53,418 nt of DNA. It comes from Candidatus Hydrogenedentota bacterium. GTDB lineage: Bacteria; Hydrogenedentota; Hydrogenedentia; Hydrogenedentales; CAITNO01. The notes beneath the pieces are model-generated. The model saw only the letters and a list, made by a program, of their open reading frames with translations. It did not search any database and was not told the DNA's origin. This document shows positions 17,602 through 24,229 of the stretch, piece by piece. The stretch is taken from positions 1-53,418 of the forward strand of contig JAAYBJ010000324.1 of assembly GCA_012730105.1 (NCBI GenBank), in the 5' to 3' direction. A program made the translations under genes and the position numbers. Each line of letters begins with the position of its first letter. Position 1 is the stretch's first letter.

Positions 17602-18690
17602 TCATGTACCAGCCAGCACGAAGAACAGATCGCGGAATATCCGTTGCTTATTCATATTGCGTTCGATGTATTTCCACGCGTCCGTAATCGCCTGCAGTTT
17701 GGCGGCGCAGACATCCGCATTCACCCGTTTCCCGAGCATGTGCGTGCTGTCCAGATTGTGCGTGAAACGGGTGTCTTCCGTGACGCTGTGCACCAGTTCG
17801 TCTCGATACCAGGCGTCAAACAATACCAGGTGTTCTATCATTTCCTGGCGCACGAGACCTGTGATATGCGCCTCCAGCGCCTCCTTGTCCGGGGCCGGCT
17901 CCCCGTCCTCATCGCCCTTTCGCGGCGCGGGGTTATCCTCCATGACCTTTGTCGCGATACGTTTTTCGGTTTCCTGAATATAAACGCCGAACTGTTCGCT
18001 CAATGCCAGAGGGTCCTCCCCTTCGGCAAGGTTCTTTACGACATCCATAACCACCTTGCGACGCTCCGTTTTCGCAAGATCCAAGGCGCGCGCCATGCTA
18101 CCACCGGACAAAGCCGCAAAGGCAAGGCTTTTTTCCGGGCTGATGTCCGGGTCACGGGCAAGCATCGCGGCAATGGTCTTGGGACGCAGGGCGCCAAAAC
18201 GCACGCGCTGGCAACGTGACCGTATGGTGGGCAATAGAAAACGGGGCTGTCCGGACAGCAAAACAAAGGCGGTGTTGCTTGGCGGTTCTTCGAGTGTTTT
18301 TAAAAATTTATTTTGCGCCGTCTCGTTCATCCGGTCCGCATCTTCAATAATGACGATACGCATGGCGCTTTCAAAGGGCCTGAAAGCGGCCATCTCGTTC
18401 AGGTCTTCAATGACCTCCTTTTTGATTATGCGGGTTTTTCCTGTCGGACTGATGTAAACCACGTCGGCATGGTTACGGTGGTCGATCTTACGGCAGGAAA
18501 GGCAGGCGTCACAGGCATCATCGGGACTTTCAGCGCAATTCACCGCTTTGGCGAATTCATAGGCCGCCAGCCGTTTGCCCACCCCGTCAGGCCCCCAAAA
18601 CAACAGACCGTTGGGCACACGGCCCCGGCGGACAATGCCGCGCAAAAGCCGCAAGGCCACCTCCTGATCCTGTATGTTTTCAAAACTCAT
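17602..18690 (-). CDS. holB: DNA polymerase III delta-prime subunit
   Basis: 362 residues; part of the clamp loader that opens the sliding clamp on DNA. A P-loop-like WGPDGVGKR lies at about residues 32-40, and a four-Cys zinc module is formed by CAESPDDACDACLSC. The sensor-like region FLKTLEEPPSNTAFVLLSGQP and the RSRCQRVRF motif are typical of delta-prime and gamma/tau. At the 3' side it is followed after 52 bases by ricT, and 27 bases separate it from tmk. tmk-holB adjacency is conserved across many bacteria. Confidence 0.92.
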   Translation of the reverse strand: MSFENIQDQEVALRLLRGIVRRGRVPNGLLFWGPDGVGKRLAAYEFAKAVNCAESPDDACDACLSCRKIDHRNHADVVYISPTGKTRIIKKEVIEDLNEMAAFRPFESAMRIVIIEDADRMNETAQNKFLKTLEEPPSNTAFVLLSGQPRFLLPTIRSRCQRVRFGALRPKTIAAMLARDPDISPEKSLAFAALSGGSMARALDLAKTERRKVVMDVVKNLAEGEDPLALSEQFGVYIQETEKRIATKVMEDNPAPRKGDEDGEPAPDKEALEAHITGLVRQEMIEHLVLFDAWYRDELVHSVTEDTRFTHNLDSTHMLGKRVNADVCAAKLQAITDAWKYIERNMNKQRIFRDLFFVLAGT

Positions 18691-18717
18691 AAGCGATACT
18701 TCAGGGTTTCTCCGGAT

Positions 18718-19347
18718 TCACCGTGCCATAAACGGCAGGCCGCAAATATGCCGCCGCAACTCCTCCTGGATCCTCTCCACGGGACGGGCAGCGTCTATCA
18801 TTGTAATACGATCCTGTTCCTCTCTTGCAAGGGACAGGAATTCCTCCCGGATACGGTCGTGAAAGGCAAGGGATTCCTGCATCATGCGGTCATCACTTCC
18901 GCGGTCGCGCGCGCGACGGAGTCCTTCGGCCGCGCACAGGTCAAACACATAGGTATGGAAGGGCCATGCCTCCCCGGCGGCAAGCCGGTTAAGCCGGGTG
19001 ACAACGGCGGGGTCCAGTCTTCGTCCGGCGCCCTGATAGGCCGTGGTGGAATCCGCGAAACGATCACATAACACAACGGCGCCCCGTTGGAGCGCAGGCA
19101 GAATAAGAGTGTTCACATGCTGCGCGCGCGCCGCTTCATAGAGGAAAAGTTCCGCCAGGGGGGACATGGTTTCATCAGAATTTTCCATGAGGAGCCGTCG
19201 TATACGCTCCGCCAGGGGGGTGCCCCCCGGCTCCCGTGTGACGACCACGTCACGGCCGAGGCCTTTGAGGAAATCCGCGACAAGACGCAGTTGTGTCGTT
19301 TTGCCGGAACCTTCCACACCTTCAAATGTAATAAACACCCCGTTCAT
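18718..19347 (-). CDS. tmk: Thymidylate kinase
   Basis: 209 residues, normal size. It phosphorylates dTMP to dTDP for DNA synthesis. The P-loop is GVEGSGKTT (residues 10-18), the TMP-binding DRFADSTTAYQGAGR is present, and the EPGGTPLAERIRRLL stretch is the family signature. The ATG overlaps the tyrA stop by 4 bases, and holB follows 27 bases downstream. Confidence 0.95.
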   Translation of the reverse strand: MNGVFITFEGVEGSGKTTQLRLVADFLKGLGRDVVVTREPGGTPLAERIRRLLMENSDETMSPLAELFLYEAARAQHVNTLILPALQRGAVVLCDRFADSTTAYQGAGRRLDPAVVTRLNRLAAGEAWPFHTYVFDLCAAEGLRRARDRGSDDRMMQESLAFHDRIREEFLSLAREEQDRITMIDAARPVERIQEELRRHICGLPFMAR

Positions 19348-20201
19348 GACCCCATCACCCTCATCCTCGCCTCTGCCCCGGCCTCAAAATATGTTTCAAT
19401 ACCAGGACCGTCCGCAGCGGCAAGAAGGTTTTCAAAATCGCTCAAACGGCCCCGGATCTCGGCCAGGACATCGCGCAACACTTCCCGGTTTTCAAGACAA
19501 ATGTCCCGCCAGATTTCCGGACGCGACAGGGCGATCCGCGTGGTATCCAGGAAACCGTTTCCAATCATGTCACGCCGGGCGCCGCACATGTCTGCGACAA
19601 GCGCCAGAGCAACGGCGGCCACATGGGGCGCATGACTGGTCCGGGCGAGTATGGCATCGTGCGCATGAACATCCAAATCCACCACGCGCGCGCCGCAAGA
19701 TCTCCACAAGGCGCAAGCACGGATGCGCGCGTCGGGATCAAGTTCATCATCTTTTTCAACCAGGCAGACCCGGTCCGTGAACAGATCCGCCCTGCCATTC
19801 TCCGGGCCGTAGCTTTCCGCGCCGGCCATGGGATGACATCCGATAAAACGCCTGGGCTTTGGACACACTTGGCGGGCATGAGCGCAGATAGCCCCCTTTG
19901 TGCTGGCCACATCAATAATAAGCGCACCTGCCGCGCAAACGGGCAGCACCAAGTCCAGCATGGGGGCGACGAGGCGGGCGGGTGTGGCAATGACGACCAA
20001 ATCGGCGCCCGTGGCGCCGGCAACGGCATCCGTGGCGATCGAATCGACCGCACCCCGCGCCCTGGCAATTTCCAGAGAGGCGGGCCGCCTTCCCACCCCG
20101 GTTATATGGGAGACCGTATTGCGTTTTTTCAGGGCTAGTCCCAGCGAGGCGCCCAGCAGCCCCACGCCGATGATCGCGGCCCCTTCAAAATGAATGGTCA
20201 T
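19344..20201 (-). CDS. tyrA: Prephenate dehydrogenase
   Basis: 285 residues; oxidises prephenate (or arogenate) with NAD(P) in tyrosine synthesis. The N-terminal Rossmann motif is GVGLLGASLGLAL, followed by GVGRRPASLEIA. The catalytic region contains FIGCHPMAGAESYGPENG, and the C-terminal half is the helical dimerisation domain with HDAILARTSHAPHVAA. No chorismate mutase or ACT domain is fused. It overlaps hisA by 4 bases and tmk by 4 bases, so translation is coupled. Confidence 0.92.
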   Translation of the reverse strand: MTIHFEGAAIIGVGLLGASLGLALKKRNTVSHITGVGRRPASLEIARARGAVDSIATDAVAGATGADLVVIATPARLVAPMLDLVLPVCAAGALIIDVASTKGAICAHARQVCPKPRRFIGCHPMAGAESYGPENGRADLFTDRVCLVEKDDELDPDARIRACALWRSCGARVVDLDVHAHDAILARTSHAPHVAAVALALVADMCGARRDMIGNGFLDTTRIALSRPEIWRDICLENREVLRDVLAEIRGRLSDFENLLAAADGPGIETYFEAGAEARMRVMGS

Positions 20202-20956
20202 GATCCTTCTTTCAATGCGGCAACCGCCTGGCTGACGGTAAAATGCCCCACGTATAAGGCACGCCCAATTATGATTTCATCAACACCCAAGGGTGCGAGG
20301 GCACGGGAATTGCGTATGTCGTCCAATGAAGAAACGCCCCCGGAAATAGTAACGGGAATGGAGACATTGCGGGCAACGTCGGCAGTAGTATCGTAATTGG
20401 GGCCATTCAACATACCGTCACTCAAAATATCGGTATAGATAATGCGCGCCGCACCCGCTTTCTCAACCGTCCGGGCAAAGTCAACGGCTTCCTCACCGGT
20501 ATTTTCGAGCCACCCGTTCAGCGAAACACAACCACCGCGCGCGTCGATTCCGGCGACAATACGCCCGGGCCAGCGTCGGCATGCTTCCCGCAGGAGTTCG
20601 GGATCGCGATACGCCGCCGTGCCCAGAATGGCCCGGGAGGCGCCCGCTTTGAAAACGGCCTCGAGGGTGTCGAGGGACCGCAACCCGCCTCCCAACTCAA
20701 AACAAATCCCGTGGTGGGCAAGCGCTATCAGTTGGGGCAATACGCAGCATACGCCTGTCTTCGCACCATCGAGGTCGACAATATGTATAACCGCGTCTTG
20801 GTATTCTTCCGAGGACAGGCATTGACCCAAGGCGTCCCACCAGGCACGGGCCTGCTCCACCGGATCTTCGGAAAATACGGTTTCCTGACAATAATCGCCC
20901 TGAACCAGGTTGACGCACAGACCGCCCCGGATATCTACCGCAGGGACAATCCGCAT
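20198..20956 (-). CDS. hisA: HisA: ProFAR isomerase (histidine biosynthesis)
   Basis: 252 residues, TIM barrel. It catalyses the fourth step of histidine synthesis, the Amadori rearrangement of ProFAR to PRFAR. Catalytic Asp8 lies in PAVDIRGG and a second Asp in VAGIDARGG. Phosphate-binding GGGLRSLD and ISGGVSSLDDIRN are visible. No other his gene is in the window, so hisA is separated from its pathway and placed with ribosomal genes. It begins 2 bases after rplT. Confidence 0.93.
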   Translation of the reverse strand: MRIVPAVDIRGGLCVNLVQGDYCQETVFSEDPVEQARAWWDALGQCLSSEEYQDAVIHIVDLDGAKTGVCCVLPQLIALAHHGICFELGGGLRSLDTLEAVFKAGASRAILGTAAYRDPELLREACRRWPGRIVAGIDARGGCVSLNGWLENTGEEAVDFARTVEKAGAARIIYTDILSDGMLNGPNYDTTADVARNVSIPVTISGGVSSLDDIRNSRALAPLGVDEIIIGRALYVGHFTVSQAVAALKEGS

Positions 20957-20958
20957 GG

Positions 20959-21321
20959 TTACGCTGCCGTCAGGGAAGCCTTGGCGCGTTCCACCAGCAC
21001 GGCGAAAGCCTCGGCGTTGTTTACCGCGAGTTCGGCAAGCATCTTGCGGTCCAGGCCGATTTCCGCCTTGCGCAGTCCTTCCATGAGGCGGTTATACGTC
21101 ATGCCATTGGCGCGGGCTCCGGCATTGATGCGCGCAATCCACAGACGGCGGAATTCGCGCTTGCGGTTCTTGCGATCGCGATACGCGTAAACACCGCTGT
21201 GGTCAACCGCCTGCTTGGCGGTTTTAAAGAGACGATGACGGCTTCCGCGGTAACCGGCGGCCTGTTTGAGTACTTTGTTACGACGGCGCCTTGACGCCGG
21301 ATTATTGGTTGCTCGTGGCAT
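20959..21321 (-). CDS. rplT: Ribosomal protein L20
   Basis: 120 residues, the normal length. It is a large-subunit assembly protein that binds 23S rRNA. The basic N-terminal arm ([19 protein letters not shown]) and core [22 protein letters not shown] are diagnostic. The start has AAGGAA at 7 bases; nine further codons upstream are not used. In Bacillus, L20 represses its own operon by promoting termination in the infC leader, which fits the attenuator found upstream here. It lies 105 bases after rpmI. Confidence 0.97.
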   Translation of the reverse strand: MPRATNNPASRRRRNKVLKQAAGYRGSRHRLFKTAKQAVDHSGVYAYRDRKNRKREFRRLWIARINAGARANGMTYNRLMEGLRKAEIGLDRKMLAELAVNNAEAFAVLVERAKASLTAA

Positions 21322-21426
21322 AATCGAGTTCCTTATATTCTTGAACACCCTCCCGGGTATAACGGCGCGTATCGGCGCCGGGAGCTGTTACCCGGGCAAG
21401 GGGAAAGTTCATGTTTCCATGGTTAC

Positions 21427-21624
21427 TCACGCATAAGGCAGCAGGCGCTTGATCCGCGGGATTTCCTCCAGCGAAGCATGCGTGGACTGGCGCAAGTTAC
21501 GCCTGCGTTTGGGGCTTTTCACGGCCTTCAGGTGCCTGGCATAAGCATGCTGACGTTTAAACTTGCCGTTCTTGGTCCGGCTGAAGCGCTTGGACGCGCT
21601 GCGGTTGGTTTTCATTTTCGGCAT
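21427..21624 (-). CDS. rpmI: Ribosomal protein L35
   Basis: 65 residues, MPKMKTNRSASKRFSRTKNG start, the invariant L35 opening. The C-terminus is slightly acidic-basic mixed as usual. AGGAGA lies 10 bases before the ATG. The 38 upstream in-frame codons have no L35 similarity. It sits between infC and rplT, the universal order. Confidence 0.97.
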   Translation of the reverse strand: MPKMKTNRSASKRFSRTKNGKFKRQHAYARHLKAVKSPKRRRNLRQSTHASLEEIPRIKRLLPYA

Positions 21625-21766
21625 ATTAAAAGTGTCTCCTATGGTTAATCTTCGCGCCGCGGACAGTACGTACTTCCGCCCGCGCGTATCCGAATATCCC
21701 GGCAGGCATACCCGCCGGGTTCGAGTTGCAGGTTTCAATCAGACAAAACCGTATACCCGGTATCGA

Positions 21767-22300
21767 TTATTTGCTGGGTGTCAACACCAGCGACATATTC
21801 CGGCCTTCCAGCTTGATATGATTCGTGTCGTGATCACCGACGCACAGATCCGAGGTAGCCTCAACAACACGCTGGATTATTTCACGTCCAAATTCCTGAT
21901 GGGCCATCTCACGTCCCCGAAACATAATGGTGATCCGGACCTTATTGCCTTCCGCCAGGAACTCCCGCACATGATTTGTCTTAAAATCAAAATCATGTTT
22001 GTCAATTTTGGGGCGATATTTAATTTCTTTTACGGAAACGGTATGCTGGTGTTTCCTGGATTCCCGAGCGCGCCGCTTCTGCTCATAGCGATACTTGCCG
22101 TAATCCATAATCCGGCATACGGGCGGCGTCGCTTTCGGCGCCACCTCCACCAGGTCAAAACCATGGCTTTCCGCTTCACGAAGGGCATCTCTAGGTGTCA
22201 TAATGCCCAATTGCGCACCTTCTTCATCAATCACGCGCACCTGGCGTGCGCGGATCTGGTCATTGACACGTACCAGATCTTCCTTCTTTTCCTTGGCGAT
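21767..22300 (-). CDS. infC: Translation initiation factor IF-3 with AUC start codon
   Basis: 177 residues if begun at ATC 22300 (E. coli has 180). IF-3 keeps the 30S subunit free and checks the start codon. The protein reads MAKEKKEDLVRVND, then QIRARQVRVIDEEG, matching the conserved IF-3 N-domain; the C-domain holds KIDKHDFDFKTNHVREFL. In frame, a TAG lies at 22315-22313, and the first usual start (GTG 22240) would cut off the conserved N-terminus. No ATG, GTG or TTG lies between. ATC sits 9 bases after AGGAG, so AUC is the best start. E. coli infC uses AUU for self-control; the same logic probably applies here. Confidence 0.9.
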   Translation of the reverse strand: MAKEKKEDLVRVNDQIRARQVRVIDEEGAQLGIMTPRDALREAESHGFDLVEVAPKATPPVCRIMDYGKYRYEQKRRARESRKHQHTVSVKEIKYRPKIDKHDFDFKTNHVREFLAEGNKVRITIMFRGREMAHQEFGREIIQRVVEATSDLCVGDHDTNHIKLEGRNMSLVLTPSK

Positions 22301-22383
22301 GGGTAGAGTCTCCTATAGGCCGCCAACCGGCCGGACAAACCGACACAATAAACCGCGAGGCCACATCACATCGCGGCCAAAAC

Positions 22384-22419
22384 AAAAAAAAAGCGGCAAA
22401 GGCACCTCACCTTTGTCGC
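22384..22419 (-). terminator. Intrinsic terminator in the infC leader
   Basis: CAAAGG and CCTTTG form a 6-bp stem around a 7-base loop. It is extended past one mismatch by GCG with CGC and followed immediately by nine Ts on the minus strand. It lies about 84 bases ahead of infC and after the promoter, so it can only act as a conditional terminator for the operon. Confidence 0.8.
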
Positions 22420-22509
22420 GGAATATAGTTGGACACATTTCACGTCCATCTGTTCGCAACCAAGCAGGCAAGCCCGGAGACCGCCGCAAGGTGAGGAAAA
22501 ACCTTCCTT
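22384..22509 (-). promoter_or_regulatory. infC operon leader attenuator (L20-leader-like)
   Basis: Three competing RNA pairings can be drawn on the minus strand. (1) CCTTCCTT's complement AAGGAAGG can pair partly with CCTCACCTT across a TTTTT loop (22488-22509). (2) CCTCACCTT (22488-22496) is a perfect 9-base complement of AAGGTGAGG (22405-22413), extended by GCGG with CCGC after a bulge. (3) AAAGGTGAGG is otherwise consumed by the terminator hairpin. Pairing 2 excludes 3, and pairing 1 excludes 2. In Bacillus, L20 controls infC-rpmI-rplT by such attenuation. The ligand here is inferred to be L20; the sequence alone does not prove it. Confidence 0.7.
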
Positions 22510-22550
22510 CTTCGCGGTGGAACCAGCCGTAACTGTTTCCACAATAAGAA

Positions 22551-22580
22551 AGTGTAGCAAAAATTGCCCTCGACAATCAA
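22551..22580 (-). promoter_or_regulatory. Probable sigma70 promoter of the infC operon
   Basis: TTGATT (22580-22575) and TACACT (22556-22551) are 18 bases apart on the minus strand. Transcription would start near 22543, giving a leader of about 240 bases that contains the whole attenuator. Other -35 registers (TTGTCG, 14-base spacer) fit worse. Confidence 0.5.
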
Positions 22581-22632
22581 ACAATCACTGTGAACAGCAT
22601 TTCTCACTTAAAATCAGGCTGAAGAGGGCAGG

Positions 22633-24099
22633 CTATCCCGCCGTTGTTTCCATCAGCGTCGCATAAAACATGATCATGCGACTAAAATCTTCGATACCCA
22701 GGCGTTCATTGGGTCCGTGCATGCGTTCGAGATCTTCCTGAGACATACGCAAAGGCAGAAAGCCGTATATGTTATCCGTAACGACGTGATAATGGTGGGA
22801 ATCACTTCCGCCCAACATCAGGCCGGGCGCAACGATCACTTCCGGAAACACGGCGCGTATGGCGGTGTGTACCGTGGCAAAAGCGGGGCCGTCTACTTGG
22901 GACGGATCGGGTGATGGATAGGCCTCGCACGTAGGGGTTATGGCGACCCGGTCATCATTGACAAGACGTCGCGTCCGCTCCGTAACAGCCTCTACAGTGT
23001 CCCCCGGCAGCAACCGGTAATTAACCACGGCCCGGGCCTCGGCGGGCAGCACATTCTCGGTATGGCCCCCTTCGATAATTGTGAACGCCGTGGTAGTCCG
23101 GATGGCCGCATCGGTGGTACGTGATCCCGCAAGTTGCTTTAGAAGCAGAGGCCGGGTCAACCACAGGTTGGCGAAAAACGCCCGCATGGGGAAGGATATT
23201 TCAGGTCCCAAGTAACGGAACATATGACGGACAGGATCTGTCATGCGGGCGGACATGGGCGATTCCGCCACCCGGGTGACGGCAGTGGCCAATGCGCCGA
23301 TGGCGGTTTCGCGGGGCGGGGTGCTGGAATGGCCGGGTTCACTCTCCGTCTTGAGTTCAAGGCTGAGGTATCCTTTTTCCGTAAGCGCCACCAAGGCGAT
23401 GTCCCGGTCCACCCCGAACATATCCCCCCCCACAATAACCAGCCCCTCATCCAGGGTGAATTCAGCCTTGACACCCCGTTCCGCCAGAGTCGCGGCAATG
23501 ACAGCCGCGCCTTTATAGCCGCCCACTTCCTCGTCATGTCCGAAACAACAATAAATGTCCCGGCCCGGCTGAAACCCCTGTTCCAGCAGGGATTCCACCG
23601 CTTCCAGAATAGCGATCAAACTCCCCTTGTCATCCATGGCGCCGCGCCCCCAGACATACCCGTCCGCCACCTCACCACCGAACGGGGGGCGGATCCAAGC
23701 ATCCCCTTCCGGGGCCGGCACAACATCCTGGTGGGCCAAAAAAACAATCGCCTTTTGCGATGAATCCGTTCCCGGCCACTGATAGAGCAAACTCAGTCCG
23801 CCGATCCGTTCTTTGCGCAACTTTTGATGCACCAGGGGAAATCTTTCTTCAAGCAGAACATGCAGCGCCTGAAAAACGCCCGGATCCATCTCAGACGGGT
23901 CCCTGGAAGACAAGGTCTCCAGTTGTAAGGCCGAGGACAGTGCCGCCACAGCACGTTCAAGATTCACTTCGGGTAAGACCCGTTCTTCGGGCGTGATTTG
24001 CATGGAACGAAACGTCAATGCACGGTACAGCACTGTTCCGATAAGAATCAGAACGATAGCCCCCAAAAGCAAAGAAGTTTTCTTTATAAACGGTTTCAC
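22633..24099 (-). CDS. M20-family metallopeptidase, membrane-anchored
   Basis: 488 residues. One N-terminal membrane segment (LLLGAIVLILIGTVLYRAL) anchors an M20 peptidase of the PM20D1/carboxypeptidase S type. Zinc-site motifs are visible: LAHQDVVPAPEGD (His, with Asp two residues after), GRGAMDDKGSL, HDEEVGGYKG (catalytic Glu-Glu) and the late GGSDSHHY. A lid domain (about residues 240-350) contains GHSSTPPRE. The family removes C-terminal or N-acyl amino acids; the substrate here is not known. The start is GTG with no clear ribosome binding site. It is downstream of the PASTA/FGE protein gene by 130 bases. Confidence 0.85.
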   Translation of the reverse strand: MKPFIKKTSLLLGAIVLILIGTVLYRALTFRSMQITPEERVLPEVNLERAVAALSSALQLETLSSRDPSEMDPGVFQALHVLLEERFPLVHQKLRKERIGGLSLLYQWPGTDSSQKAIVFLAHQDVVPAPEGDAWIRPPFGGEVADGYVWGRGAMDDKGSLIAILEAVESLLEQGFQPGRDIYCCFGHDEEVGGYKGAAVIAATLAERGVKAEFTLDEGLVIVGGDMFGVDRDIALVALTEKGYLSLELKTESEPGHSSTPPRETAIGALATAVTRVAESPMSARMTDPVRHMFRYLGPEISFPMRAFFANLWLTRPLLLKQLAGSRTTDAAIRTTTAFTIIEGGHTENVLPAEARAVVNYRLLPGDTVEAVTERTRRLVNDDRVAITPTCEAYPSPDPSQVDGPAFATVHTAIRAVFPEVIVAPGLMLGGSDSHHYHVVTDNIYGFLPLRMSQEDLERMHGPNERLGIEDFSRMIMFYATLMETTAG

Positions 24100-24229
24100 T
24101 GTTTTTTCTTTCTACTTTCTGGTGTACTCGCTGCCCATGAGGCGGAACAAAATATACCTTTATTCCTCTTCCCACCTATTTAACAGAAAAGGGACACAAC
24201 CTCTTCCACCCCCCCAAGAACCATCATGA

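Noticed and set aside
22500-22530. T-box-like sequence (GGTTCCACCGCG) in the infC leader
   Set aside because: Lacks the conserved T-box AGGGTGGNACCGCG arrangement and is placed before the attenuator of a ribosomal operon.
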